In this document: one piece after another, positions 35,568 through 44,877 of the stretch
Numbering within the stretch: the stretch's first letter is position 1
Layout: every line of letters starts with the position of its first letter
Source of the DNA: MKSF01 sp037190225
GTDB taxonomy: Bacteria; Bacteroidota; Bacteroidia; Chitinophagales; Chitinophagaceae
Assembly (NCBI GenBank): GCA_037190225.1
Contig: JBBCJL010000007.1
Coordinates: forward strand, 210,919-274,918
DNA: 64,000 bases
Direction of reading: 5' to 3'
The notes under the pieces: model-generated
The model's database searches: none
Told to the model about the DNA's origin: nothing
The model's input: the letters and a program-made list of their open reading frames with translations, nothing else
Position numbers and translations under genes: made by a program

Positions 35568-38029
35568 GGTTTTGTTTTCCTGCCGGGTTTCAGGCTGCTG
35601 TTCTGAAGTTTCTGAATACGCTGGGCCAGCACTTCGCTGGACAGGGACTGGCGCAGGCTGTCGACTTTAATGGGAAAGCTCAGCGGTGTAAAGCGGGTGG
35701 CCTGCCTGTAGATGATCCTGCTTTTGCTGATCCGCAGGAAAGCCGCTACCAGGCGCTGCTCCTCCAGCTGCTGGTTGAACACTTCAGTATAGGCCTGCTT
35801 CAGCAGCAGGTTGGAAGGGTCATAGGCTTCCAGCACCTTGAAGATGATGCCTGCTGAAGACTGGAGCGATTTGTTGTTCTTCTGCCGGCCGTAAGTGTTT
35901 TGTACCACCATGCCGGATATGACGGCAATATCCCTGAATTTGTGCCTGGCCATTTCCGTGGCATTAATGCTGCTGACTACGTCCTGCATCAGCTGGTCCC
36001 GGCTGAGCACCTGGTGAAGCTGATCTTCCGTGAGCCTGATCTCGGAGTCGGAGAAGAGCTCAAAGCCATAATCGTTCATCGCCATGGAAAAGCTGATCGG
36101 GTACAGGCGGCTGATGCGGAAAGCAATAAGCGCAGCCATTACCTCGTGCACCAGCCTTCCTTCGAAAGGGTACATGAATAGATGATAGCCTTCCCTGGTA
36201 TGGATCATTTCGACCAGGAACTCATCTTCGGCAGGAATGTGCGAGTATTCCTGCTGCCCGGCTATCAGGGGATGCAGGAACCGCAGCTCCGGATCCCGGA
36301 CACCGGGCTGCGCCGCCTGTGCCAGCTTCTGCCGCAGGAAACGGCTCAGGTTGGAGCTGAGCGGCAACCGTCCTCCCAGCCAGCTGGGCGTAATGCCCTT
36401 GCCGGAAGACAGCCGTACATAAGCGGTCATTTCCTTGATACGCACCAGCTCCAGCACTCTTCCTGCCAGCATGAACTTTTCTCCTGACCTGAGCCGGGAC
36501 AGGAAATATTCTTCCACCATACCGACATAGCCTCCTGAAGTGAATTTGACGCGCATCATGGCATCGCTGACAATGACACCGATGTTCATCCGGTGCAGCA
36601 TGCCGATGCGCCGTTTTTCTACTTTCAGCAGCCCGTCCGGTTGTACCGCTACCTTGTGAAAGTCCTCGTAGCCGGCACCGATCGTTCCACCGGTGGTGAT
36701 GAATGCCACGCACCACTGCCATTCTTCCTGCGAGATAAAGCTGAAAGCGTGTGTATTGCGGACGATAGTATGAAGCGAGTCTGCCCTGAAGCCTCCGCCC
36801 AGCGCTATGGTGACCATGAACTGGACAAGCACATCAAAGGCCATGACGACCGGCGTCCTGTCCTCAACGGTCCTCGTCCTCACCGCTTCTTTTAAGGCGG
36901 CCGCTTCAATAAGCTCCAGTGAATGGGTAGGCACAAAGTAGATCCTGGATATTTCATGGGGCGTATGACCGCTCCGGCCTGCCCGCTGCATAAAGCGGGC
37001 CACGCTTTTACCGGACCCGACCTGTATGACGGTATCTACCGGCTTGAAATCCACACCCAGGTCGAGGGAGGAAGTGGCTACTACGGCTTTAAGCCTGCCT
37101 TTGCTCAGGCTGTCTTCTATCCAGTGCCGGATATGGCTGTCTATAGAGCTGTGATGCAGCGCGATCTGCCCTGAAAAATCCGGCCAGGCCTCCAGCAGCA
37201 GCTGGTACCACAGCTCGCTTTGGCTCCTGGTATTGGTAAATACGATCGTTGACCTGCTGTTCAGTATCAGGGGCACGGCCTGCTCTACCAGCCTGCTGCC
37301 TGAATGTCCTGCCCAGGGCAGTATTTCGACCTCAGGCGGAAAGACGGGTATGATCTCCAGCTTTTTCTTTTCCTGTGCGGTCACCCTGGTTTTCCTGCCG
37401 GGGTAAGGTACGAGCACCTGCAAGGCTTCTTCGAGGTTGCCGATAGTGGCAGTGATCCCCCAGATACGGAGACCGGCATATTGAGATTTTAAATAGCTGA
37501 TGGCCAGCTCGGTCATAACCCCGCGCTTGCTGCCCAGCAGCTCATGCCATTCATCCACCGCTATGCACTGAAGCGATCGGAAGAACCGGTCTCTCCCTTT
37601 CTGTGCCAGCAGGAGATGCAGCGTTTCGGGCGTGACCAGGAGGATGTCCGGCATCTGCCGCTGCTGCCTGCGCCGGATAAGCGGGTCGGTATCGCCGTTG
37701 CGGACCTCTACGGTCCAGTCCAGGCCTATTTCGTTGATCGCTTCCTGCATGGCGCGTGCCAGGTCCTGCGCCAGCGAGCGCAGGGGAGTGATCCAGAGCA
37801 GCTTCAGCCCTTCGGAGAACTGTTCCGGCCGGTTAAGGAAATCAATAACAACGGCAAGGAATACAGAGAATGTCTTGCCGAACCCTGTGGGCGCGATGAC
37901 CATGCCACTGTATCCCCTGCTGTATTTTTGCCATGTGTTTTCCTGGAAACGGAAAGGAGCCATGCCTTTATCCTGCATCCAGCGGGCAATGATGGTATAG
38001 CCCTGTGTCTGCTGAAACTGGTTTTTCAA
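35564..38029 (-). CDS. Ligase-associated DNA damage response DEXH-box helicase (Lhr-like)
   Basis: An 821-residue superfamily 2 helicase. Walker A is APTGFGKT (residues 46-53), the DEXH box is AVDEWHELLGSKRG, and motif VI is ARFMQRAGRSGHTPHEISR. Motif III (WGITATIGN) and the Lhr-type winged-helix and C-terminal regions follow. Lhr-core proteins translocate 3' to 5' and unwind DNA or RNA-DNA hybrids. It works with PdeM, ligase and exonuclease of the same cluster in a repair pathway inferred mainly from gene order. The dps gene interrupts the cluster directly upstream. Confidence 0.95.
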   Translation of the reverse strand: MKNQFQQTQGYTIIARWMQDKGMAPFRFQENTWQKYSRGYSGMVIAPTGFGKTFSVFLAVVIDFLNRPEQFSEGLKLLWITPLRSLAQDLARAMQEAINEIGLDWTVEVRNGDTDPLIRRRQQRQMPDILLVTPETLHLLLAQKGRDRFFRSLQCIAVDEWHELLGSKRGVMTELAISYLKSQYAGLRIWGITATIGNLEEALQVLVPYPGRKTRVTAQEKKKLEIIPVFPPEVEILPWAGHSGSRLVEQAVPLILNSRSTIVFTNTRSQSELWYQLLLEAWPDFSGQIALHHSSIDSHIRHWIEDSLSKGRLKAVVATSSLDLGVDFKPVDTVIQVGSGKSVARFMQRAGRSGHTPHEISRIYFVPTHSLELIEAAALKEAVRTRTVEDRTPVVMAFDVLVQFMVTIALGGGFRADSLHTIVRNTHAFSFISQEEWQWCVAFITTGGTIGAGYEDFHKVAVQPDGLLKVEKRRIGMLHRMNIGVIVSDAMMRVKFTSGGYVGMVEEYFLSRLRSGEKFMLAGRVLELVRIKEMTAYVRLSSGKGITPSWLGGRLPLSSNLSRFLRQKLAQAAQPGVRDPELRFLHPLIAGQQEYSHIPAEDEFLVEMIHTREGYHLFMYPFEGRLVHEVMAALIAFRISRLYPISFSMAMNDYGFELFSDSEIRLTEDQLHQVLSRDQLMQDVVSSINATEMARHKFRDIAVISGMVVQNTYGRQKNNKSLQSSAGIIFKVLEAYDPSNLLLKQAYTEVFNQQLEEQRLVAAFLRISKSRIIYRQATRFTPLSFPIKVDSLRQSLSSEVLAQRIQKLQNSSLKPGRKTKP

Positions 38030-38098
38030 TAATGATTGCCGGAGTAAATAGTATGATTACGCCAGGATATGGCGTATGGTTATCAATATGTGCTGTAA

Positions 38099-38575
38099 TT
38101 ATTTGAAATATCGCCGTAATATCCAGGCCATTTTTTCGTGGCTTTCCATCAGTCCCGTCAGGAAGTCGGCTGTACCCTGGTCAGAGAATTTTTCATCTGC
38201 GTCATCGACCCCCTGTCTCAGGTTTTTGATAATGGTCTCATGGTCTTCCAGCAGCTCTTTTACCATATCCAGGTTGTTTTCAGGATTTTTACCGGGCTGC
38301 TCTTTTAAGGAAGAGTTTTTGGCAAATTCAGAAGTGGTGCCTATGGCCACTCCTCCCAGCTGGCTCACCCTTTCCGCGATCTCATCTATGGCATTCTGTA
38401 GTATTTCATATTGCTTTTCAAATACCTTGTGCAGCTCCATGAAATTATCCCCCTTGAGATTCCAGTGATATTTCCGGAGCTTGAAATAAAGGATGTGGGC
38501 ATCTGCAAGGCAGTTGTTCAGGAGGTTACAGGATTCTTTTAAGTTTTTGTCTGTAATGCCAATGTTCGGTTTCAT
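38099..38575 (-). CDS. dps: Dps family DNA-protecting ferritin-like protein
   Basis: A 158-residue protein with the Dps four-helix bundle and ferroxidase residues: LRKYHWNLKGDNFMELHKVFEKQYE, then DEIAERVSQLGG, and a late MESHEKMAWILRRYF. Dps assembles into 12-mers, oxidises Fe(II) with hydrogen peroxide and shields DNA. It lies on the same strand between the helicase and ligase genes, which suggests shared expression with the damage-response cluster. Confidence 0.93.
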   Translation of the reverse strand: MKPNIGITDKNLKESCNLLNNCLADAHILYFKLRKYHWNLKGDNFMELHKVFEKQYEILQNAIDEIAERVSQLGGVAIGTTSEFAKNSSLKEQPGKNPENNLDMVKELLEDHETIIKNLRQGVDDADEKFSDQGTADFLTGLMESHEKMAWILRRYFK

Positions 38576-38677
38576 AATTTATATATTTTGAATTAAAAAA
38601 ATAATAACTTTTATAGCATATCTCTTTAACGAAAATAACAGTCAATTGTTTAATAGGACCAGCGGGATAACAGGACT

Positions 38678-40258
38678 TTACCGGATCATTTTTTTTATTT
38701 CCTCTATATCATCAATATCCTCTACCGTTTTATCTCTCCGCCAGCGGACGATGCGCGGGAAGCGCAGGGCCACGCCTGATTTGTGGCGGTTGCTGAATCC
38801 TATACCTTCAAAGGCTATTTCAAAGACCAGCTCCGGCCTGACTGTCCGTACCGGCCCGAATTTTTCCACGGCATTCTTATTGACAAAGCTGCTGACCTCC
38901 TTTATTTCCTGGTCGGTCAGCCCGGAGTAGGCTTTGGCTATGGTCACCAGCTCTTCTCCCTGCTTTACCGCGAAGGTATAGTCGGTATAATGCCCGCTCC
39001 GGCGGCCGCTGCCTTTCTGGGCGTAGATCAGCACGGCGTCAATGGTCATCGGCGCGGTCTTCCACTTCCACCAGTCGCCCCGCTTCCTGCCCGTATGGTA
39101 CGGCGATGCCTTGTGCTTCAGCATCAGTCCTTCGCTGTTCACTTCCCTGGCCTGCTGTTGCATATCCGCCAGCGTTTGCCAGTCGGCGCATCCGATAACA
39201 GGCGACAGCCGGACCTCCGGGCATTGGTTTTCCCGGTACAGCTGTTCCAGCAATGCCCTGCGTTCTGCCAGCCCGCGCTGCCTGCAGTCTTCGCCTTCCC
39301 ATTCGAGAATGTCGTACGCATAGAGCATAACAGGTGTTTCCTGTATTATTTTCTTACCGGGATTTTTCCTGTTCAGCCGCTTTTGCAGGTCGGAGAAGTT
39401 AAGGACCCTGTTGTCCTTAAAGGCCAGCAGCTCACCATCCAGGACAAAATCACCGTTCCATTGCAGCAGCGCGTCCCTGATCTCCGGGAACTGTTCTGTC
39501 ACCAGCTCTTCACCACGAGACCAGATATACACCTGCCCTTTCCGCTTGATGGCCTGCCCCCGGATACCATCCCATTTATATTCCGCCTGCCATTCACTGA
39601 TATCTCCCAGCGCCTCCGCTGTCCTGTCAAGGGGGTAGGCCAGGCAGAAAGGATAGGGCCGGGAGCTCTCCACATCGGCGTATCCGCCCTTTATCAGGTC
39701 GTCAAAAGACACTTCATCTATCGCCCAATTTCCCATAACGCTGTGCGCCACTGTACTGGCGTCTATGCTATAGTGAGCGGCAAGCGCATTGATAAGGCTT
39801 TGGGCCGATATGCCCGCACGAAAGCTGCCGCCCAGCAGCTTGTTGAAAATAAAGCGTTCGGCATGCGGCAGGTGCCGCCAGGCGTGTATGACAAAATCTT
39901 TTTTCTCTTCTTCGGATTTATTGCTGAGCCCTGCTATCAGCTCCATCCATTCTGAAAGGCTGCGTTCCGAATAGGCTACCGGCTCGGGCAGGATCAGGGA
40001 GATCGTTTCTCCCAGGTCACCTACGGAGGTGTAGGATTCCCGGAACAGCCATTCCGGTATGCCGGTGATCTCCATGGCCCATTGCCGGAGGAGAGTAGTG
40101 CTGACATTTCTCCTGGGCCTTTTACCTGTAAACAGCGCCAGGAACCACAGCTTGTCGCGGTCTTCCGCTTCGCTGAGGAACCGGTCGATGGCTTCCAGCT
40201 TCAGGGTGGTCTTGTTGGTCGTGTCCAGCGTAGCGATCAGGGTGCCGAATGCTTTCAA
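38678..40258 (-). CDS. ATP-dependent DNA ligase of the ligase-associated cluster
   Basis: A 526-residue ligase. The N-terminal ~200 residues are the helical DNA-binding domain. The adenylation domain has the nucleotidyl Lys K228 in AEYKWDGIRG (motif I), motif III in FVLDGELLAF, motif IV in SEGLMLKHKASPY and motif V in WWKWK. The OB-fold domain closes the protein (VRPELVFEIAFEGI, RFPRIVRWRRDK). No polymerase or 3'-phosphoesterase domain is present, so it is not a LigD fusion. It seals nicks with ATP and is encoded with the exonuclease upstream. Confidence 0.95.
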   Translation of the reverse strand: MKAFGTLIATLDTTNKTTLKLEAIDRFLSEAEDRDKLWFLALFTGKRPRRNVSTTLLRQWAMEITGIPEWLFRESYTSVGDLGETISLILPEPVAYSERSLSEWMELIAGLSNKSEEEKKDFVIHAWRHLPHAERFIFNKLLGGSFRAGISAQSLINALAAHYSIDASTVAHSVMGNWAIDEVSFDDLIKGGYADVESSRPYPFCLAYPLDRTAEALGDISEWQAEYKWDGIRGQAIKRKGQVYIWSRGEELVTEQFPEIRDALLQWNGDFVLDGELLAFKDNRVLNFSDLQKRLNRKNPGKKIIQETPVMLYAYDILEWEGEDCRQRGLAERRALLEQLYRENQCPEVRLSPVIGCADWQTLADMQQQAREVNSEGLMLKHKASPYHTGRKRGDWWKWKTAPMTIDAVLIYAQKGSGRRSGHYTDYTFAVKQGEELVTIAKAYSGLTDQEIKEVSSFVNKNAVEKFGPVRTVRPELVFEIAFEGIGFSNRHKSGVALRFPRIVRWRRDKTVEDIDDIEEIKKMIR

Positions 40259-40314
40259 GGTCTTATGGTTTTAGATGATGTTCTGGTTAAGCAGCACGGG
40301 CTTCTTATGGCCGG

Positions 40315-41319
40315 TCACTGTACTGCCGGCTGTTCAGGCTGCTCCTCTTCTTCCCCGAAGGCGGTCTGTATGGCTGTTGCCGGTATGCCTGCTTCATTGA
40401 GGTACCTGGCAAATACTGCCGTCTGACCATGGGTAACATAGACCTGCTCTGCCCCGGTCCCTTTGACCACGGCCAGCAATCCCTGCCAGTCGGCATGATC
40501 GCTGATGGGAAATCCCGCGTCCGCATGCTGCCAGCGGCGGGCACCGCGCACCTGCATCCAGCCGGAGCAGATGGCGTCCGCCTTACGGGGGATCCTGCGG
40601 ATCATCTTAGTGTCCAGCAGCGCGGGCGGCACGATCACCACGGATCGGTCCAGCTGTGCAGCAGAGGCTTGTTCTTCAAGGATGCGGTATGCCGGGAGCC
40701 GGATACCCACGCTTTCATAGGCCTGGTTGATCCTCCCTATGGCAGTATGGACGTATAGCGGCGCTATGTCTTCCAGCACTTTCATAATACGCTGGGCCTT
40801 GCCGAGCGAGTACCCGCTGATGACCGAATTTTTACCATTGGCCAGGTTTTGCAGTACCCAGCCCTGCAGCAGCTCATGCTGCTTCTCAACGGTCTGCCAT
40901 TTATAGATGGGCAGACCGAAGGTGCTTTCCGTTACGAATTCGTGGCATTTTACCAGCTCAAAGGGGGTGGATAGCCCATCGTCCTGGACCTTGTAATCCC
41001 CGGATATGACAGTTACCTTACCCCGGTATTCCAGGCGCACCTGCGCGGAACCTATGATATGGCCGGCAGGGTGAAGGGATAGCTGTACGCCGTTGACAAG
41101 CAGCGGCTCATTGTATGCCAGGCCCTGAACGGCGATGTCCGGTCCTATCCGCGTTTTCAGCACGGGTACGGTGAGATGGTGGCACAGGTATTTTTGCATA
41201 CCGGCCCTTGCATGATCGCCATGGCCATGAGTGATGACTGCCAGGTCCACCGGCAGCCAGGGATCAATATAGAACTGGCCGGGTACGCAATAGATGCCTT
41301 TGGGTGTGAATTGCAACAT
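40315..41319 (-). CDS. Ligase-associated DNA damage response exonuclease
   Basis: A 334-residue metallo-beta-lactamase-fold nuclease with beta-CASP-like features. The metal motif is VITHGHGDHARAGM near residue 30, followed by LHPAGHIIGSAQVRLE, VISGDYKVQDDG and the late SDHADWQGLL and VYVTHG motifs, the order seen in SNM1/Artemis-type and CPSF-like nucleases. It starts the minus-strand series exonuclease-ligase-dps-helicase-pdeM. Confidence 0.92.
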   Translation of the reverse strand: MLQFTPKGIYCVPGQFYIDPWLPVDLAVITHGHGDHARAGMQKYLCHHLTVPVLKTRIGPDIAVQGLAYNEPLLVNGVQLSLHPAGHIIGSAQVRLEYRGKVTVISGDYKVQDDGLSTPFELVKCHEFVTESTFGLPIYKWQTVEKQHELLQGWVLQNLANGKNSVISGYSLGKAQRIMKVLEDIAPLYVHTAIGRINQAYESVGIRLPAYRILEEQASAAQLDRSVVIVPPALLDTKMIRRIPRKADAICSGWMQVRGARRWQHADAGFPISDHADWQGLLAVVKGTGAEQVYVTHGQTAVFARYLNEAGIPATAIQTAFGEEEEQPEQPAVQ

Positions 41320-41459
41320 GCTACAAGTAGTTACCGTTGCAGATTAACAGACAGGTAGCCGATTTGTTGCCGGTATTCCGTTAAATTAAGAAAAAGAGGG
41401 CGGGAGGATGCAGGACGCTCTGAACGGATTTACGGTTCGTTTTCGTGCTGCAGGAGCGT

Positions 41460-41993
41460 TTAATATTGCTTACGATGAAACTTATGGTTACGGTCGATCG
41501 TTAGCTGGTTGTCTGTAAACCAGTCTGCAAAGCGGTCCCATTTATCACGATTTGCTTTATACCATTGATCGAATCCGGCCTCATCGCCTTTCATAAGCAA
41601 CCAGTAATTATATGCTTCCATATGCCCGGCATCTTTGATCTTTTTCTGGTAGCTGAACAAGATATTAGGGTGTGTCTTGTCGTTTTCATTGCTGAAATAA
41701 TTGTCAACAAAGGCGCTTCTTATAGTATTAAGGGTATGTATATCTATTGATTTTACCTGGACCATTGAAAGGATCAGAATGGGCTCATAAACAAGCTGAA
41801 AAGGCATTTTAATATCTTCCGGTTCCATATCTTTACTAATGGCCATGGTGATATTTTTAGTGAAGCTTACAGACAACGAGGTATCACTTTCAAAATGTAT
41901 CTCGCTTTTGTAGGTATCATACAGCAGCTTACTGATCTCCGCAGTCCTTTTACTGTTGCGTTCCATGTTCATGAATAGCTCTCCGTAGATCAT
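41460..41993 (-). CDS. Uncharacterised protein
   Basis: A 177-residue soluble protein without a signal peptide. It starts near MIYGELFMNMERNSKRTAEISK, and an internal Met at residue 8 or 10 is also possible. It has mixed alpha/beta character (ITMAISKDMEPEDIKMPFQL) and a Trp-rich C-terminal part (YNYWLLMKGDEAGFDQWYKANRDKWDRFADWF, in two parts). I do not recognise a family. It is on the same strand as the TPR gene, 42 bases downstream of it, and may share its transcript. Confidence 0.6.
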   Translation of the reverse strand: MIYGELFMNMERNSKRTAEISKLLYDTYKSEIHFESDTSLSVSFTKNITMAISKDMEPEDIKMPFQLVYEPILILSMVQVKSIDIHTLNTIRSAFVDNYFSNENDKTHPNILFSYQKKIKDAGHMEAYNYWLLMKGDEAGFDQWYKANRDKWDRFADWFTDNQLTIDRNHKFHRKQY

Positions 41994-42035
41994 TCCCCAT
42001 ATCTCTTCTGTGGAGTTGCAATATATTTTAGCGGC

Positions 42036-42545
42036 CTAATAGTAATTGGACGGAAATGAGGGATCCATTTCTATCCCTTTTTCATAGTAGGCGAGCGCTT
42101 TGTGATAATCTTTTTTGCCTATCTGCATAACACCCATTTCCAGGTACAGATTACCTGCATCAGGAAATAATTTCAGACCTGCTTCATAGGTTGCGATCGC
42201 TTTATCGCTCTTGCCAAGATGGTCATAGCTGTTGCCCAGCAGCTGGTATACCAGGGGGTTAATGTCCTTATGCTTTAAGATTCTTTCCAGATATTTCCGG
42301 GACTTTTGGTAATCTTTTTTTGAATAATATGCATAAGCCAGCTCATAGGGATAATTGATATTTCCGGGATCAAGCTGCTGTGCCTCTTCCAGCAGTTTAA
42401 TGCTTTCATCGAATTGTCCTTTATCCATAAGGCGGATGGCTTCTCTTCCCATTTTAAGCGCGGTCTCCTGTTGGGTAGATTGCGCATATATGCTAGGTCC
42501 TGCGGCCAGGAAGAGCACGATGATCAATTTGAATATTCTTATCAT
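42036..42545 (-). CDS. Exported TPR protein
   Basis: A 169-residue protein with a signal peptide (MIRIFKLIIVLFLAAGPSIYAQ) and about four tetratricopeptide repeats: AIRLMDKGQFDESIKLLEEAQ, YELAYAYYSKKDYQKSRKYLE, LGNSYDHLGKSDKAIATYEAG and MGVMQIGKKDYHKALAYYEKG. TPRs mediate protein contacts, and the partner is unknown. The gene ends soon after the last repeat (SFPSNYY), so it is a small stand-alone TPR scaffold. Confidence 0.8.
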   Translation of the reverse strand: MIRIFKLIIVLFLAAGPSIYAQSTQQETALKMGREAIRLMDKGQFDESIKLLEEAQQLDPGNINYPYELAYAYYSKKDYQKSRKYLERILKHKDINPLVYQLLGNSYDHLGKSDKAIATYEAGLKLFPDAGNLYLEMGVMQIGKKDYHKALAYYEKGIEMDPSFPSNYY

Positions 42546-42767
42546 ATAGAGCGATTGAATAATGTTGCCGGCTTAGATTGGTTGATCGGTTTTTACGGGA
42601 ATATTTAAACGATGACAGCATTGAATAAATATTTGTGCAAATGTATTGAAAATGTGTTATTTAAACTATTGTTTACGTGACTGTATGCTGCTAAATGCCA
42701 TTCGACTTATTGATTGATTTTTTTAGGCACGAAAGCGAACGGACATTTGAAGAAGAATAACAATAAA

Positions 42768-42807
42768 AAAACGCTAAAATGCTTTACTGTATGCATCTTA
42801 GCGTTTT
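42768..42807 (-). terminator. Terminator after tRNA-Met
   Basis: AAAACGCTAA / TTAGCGTTTT inverted repeat, 9 bases beyond the 3' end of the tRNA on the minus strand, followed by a T-rich tail. Confidence 0.75.
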
Positions 42808-42815
42808 GTACTTTG

Positions 42816-42889
42816 TAGCGGAGACGGGAATTGAACCCGTGACCTCAGGGTTATGAATCCTGCGCTCTAACCACCTGAGCTACCCCGCC
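42816..42889 (-). tRNA. tRNA-Met (CAT)
   Basis: A 74-base cloverleaf on the minus strand. The acceptor starts GGCGGGG and pairs with CTCCGCT with two G-T wobbles; the D arm is GCTCAGGTGGTTAGAGC; the anticodon loop contains CAT; the T arm is ACGGGTTCAATTCCCGT. CCA is not encoded. Confidence 0.95.
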
Positions 42890-43762
42890 AAACGTTTTGT
42901 GGTGTGCAAAAGTAATGCACAATTTGCATAGTACCAAAAATATTCCTGAATTTTTACGGGATAAAAGCCGGACCGCCGTATGGCCGCGAGAAAGCATTCA
43001 CTGCAAGGAAAACTGTTTTCGAATTTATCAGCTTCCCTGTACTATTTAAATGTGATGTTTGTTTTATATGATTTGAATTTAATTGATAATGCCTCAGCCC
43101 CTGTAGCTTGTTCACTTTAAATGCAGCTATAACAGGCTTGTGCAGGGTTGCCTGCGCAGGGCCCGGAACGGTACAGGTTTTAGTATGGCTCATTAATAAG
43201 ATTTCCGTTATTATCAAGGAATACCACAAATAAGACCCTGAAGTTTTAAAAAACTTCAGGGTCTTATTACCTGGTAATACGGTGTTCCGGGCTGTAAAAG
43301 CAGCTGTCTGCCTGCCCTTTTTTATGCAAGGTATGCATTACAACGATTCCCAGGCCTGATAAGGAACCGGCGGTAGAAACTGCCGGCATCCTTTGCCAGG
43401 ATTTCCATCCGCTAGGAAACCAATACAAAGCCGGCTGAAAGGAAGCAGTCGTTCGATGTTGTTGATTTTTGGTTTATGAACATATGGTAAGAATTGCAGA
43501 CCGGTTATAAAGCAACCGGCTTTACAATAAGGTAAGAGAATAACGTCTGCTCTGATCCGGAGCTTTCAGCTGCGCCTTTTCCGGCTTTCATACCGGATGG
43601 TAATATTGTATAGTGTGTGCTGTTTGCTTAGCTGATAATAATGCGGGCTATACCGGTGCAGGTAGGTAAGCAATAAAATACTGCCTGGTTATCGTATGTG
43701 GGGTTTTGCTTTTTATAAATATTCCCGGAGCCTGTGCAACGGCTGTTAACGGTAGTTGTAGT
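42890..43762. other. Long intergenic region left of the Cys-rich gene family
   Basis: There is no supported gene. It contains a strong hairpin (43231-43266) and, at about 43455-43610, a degenerate copy of the spacer also seen at 46430-46550 (TTTGGTTTATGA..ATGGTAAGAA, ACAAAGCAACCGGCTTTA). A minus-strand frame at 42954-43229 (79 residues from ATG at 43193) shows no motif and I do not call it. Confidence 0.5.
43231..43266 (-). terminator. Hairpin, probable terminator
   Basis: A perfect 17-bp stem (TAAGACCCTGAAGTTTT / AAAACTTCAGGGTCTTA) with a 2-base loop. It lies about 500 bases beyond the stop of the first Cys-rich gene. Confidence 0.7.
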
Positions 43763-44218
43763 TTAGCAGGGTTCTATGATCAGTTGTGCAATGCCGTCAC
43801 ATTCGGAGCGTTTCCAGGTGGCTTTCAGGCAGGGACATTTTCTCTCACAATTTTGGTTCATTGTGTAAAACTGGATCTGATGCGGGAAGCCGCATTTCGG
43901 ATCGCCGATCAGCCATCTTTCCAATCGGGGACAGTGGCGGGGCCCGCTGTAAATGATGACCGAGTTTATGAAGGCCGGGTAAGATGTCGGAAAGGAGCCA
44001 CCGAGCATGGTTGTATTGGGGAATGTGACAGTTGCAATGGGAGGGATCACGATCCAGTTGCTGGTATATTGAATAGTACAATCGGGACATTTTTCTGAGC
44101 CCTGTATCTCAATATTGAGTTCACAGTCGCTTTTGTTGATAATTTGGATGCCGCGGGAAGTAGCATAACCCGCAAGGGATAATAAAACTAAAATAGCGCT
44201 CAATAAGATGTTTTTCAT
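43763..44218 (-). CDS. Secreted cysteine-rich protein, paralogue 1
   Basis: 151 residues from the ATG at 44218, chosen because it starts the same signal peptide as the three paralogues (MKNILLSAILVLLSLAGYATS); the longer frame to 44548 has no family support. The mature protein has ten cysteines: SDC, KCPDC, RHC, PKC, NQNCERKCPC, SEC and the terminal Cys. The shared core is IIYSGPRHCPRLERWLIGDP. An even Cys count in an exported protein suggests five disulfides. I do not recognise a family. It lies outside the 614-bp tandem set, 2.3 kb away from it. Confidence 0.75.
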   Translation of the reverse strand: MKNILLSAILVLLSLAGYATSRGIQIINKSDCELNIEIQGSEKCPDCTIQYTSNWIVIPPIATVTFPNTTMLGGSFPTSYPAFINSVIIYSGPRHCPRLERWLIGDPKCGFPHQIQFYTMNQNCERKCPCLKATWKRSECDGIAQLIIEPC

Positions 44219-44877
44219 AATAAAAAGGTTTTGGGTGTTTAAAAATAATGGTCGTTGCACAAGGTCCGGGACGGAACTACCGGAGGTGGTCGGGTAATCG
44301 AAATAAGAAAGGTGAAGCTTTTCATAGCAAAAGGTTTTTGTGGTTAAAGGCCCGGTGCACAGCAGGATTATCCGGAATAAAGAAAAAAGACTGCTTATAG
44401 CAATCCCGGGACGTTCTGAAAAAGTTTTGCTTATATCCGTGACAAAATAAAAAGGAGATATGTCTATTTCCAAGCATTTGTAGTGGAAAAAGCCTGAATG
44501 ATGTATAAAAAATGGCTGAACAGCACATATGATCCCCGGGTGGCACATTGCTGCACTTGAATGGCACAGTTATTTATATGGACGGCACACCATAGATGGA
44601 ACAATGCAGGCAGGATCAGGTAGCTGCCGGGAATCCCTGATAATATCCCTGTCCTGTACCACACCCTTTGAATGAAGCTCCTGTTGCTTCGGAAAAGGAG
44701 CTGCGTGCAGCAGGCACCGGCGATCCGGCTGAGCGGCTTATTGGGCAGACAGGTCTCTCCTGTGAAAATAAGCGGCCGGTTTGGCTTACTTCCAGCATAT
44801 TGATCTCCGGTGTCACCGGTTTTTATGATAAAGCCCGGGCATTAAGGATCCCGGGCGTAGCTAATTGACCATTGTAC
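44219..44877. other. Intergenic region with duplicated leader remnants
   Basis: The upstream leader of paralogue 1 (TTCATAATAAAAAGGTTTTGGG..GTTGCACAAG on the + strand) is followed by a second, decayed copy at about 44320-44370 (TTCATAGCAAAAGGTTTTTG..GGTGCACAGC), suggesting a lost family member. A frame at 44616-44816 on the minus strand is Ser/Cys rich but lacks support. Confidence 0.45.

Noticed and set aside
42954..43229. A 91-codon minus-strand frame near tRNA-Met
   Set aside because: It starts at TTG beside a hairpin, has no motif or signal peptide, and its composition looks non-coding.
44616..44816. Ser/Cys/Gly-rich minus-strand frame considered as a second RiPP precursor
   Set aside because: The opposite strand is open over the same span, there is no leader-like motif, and the region is duplicated debris.
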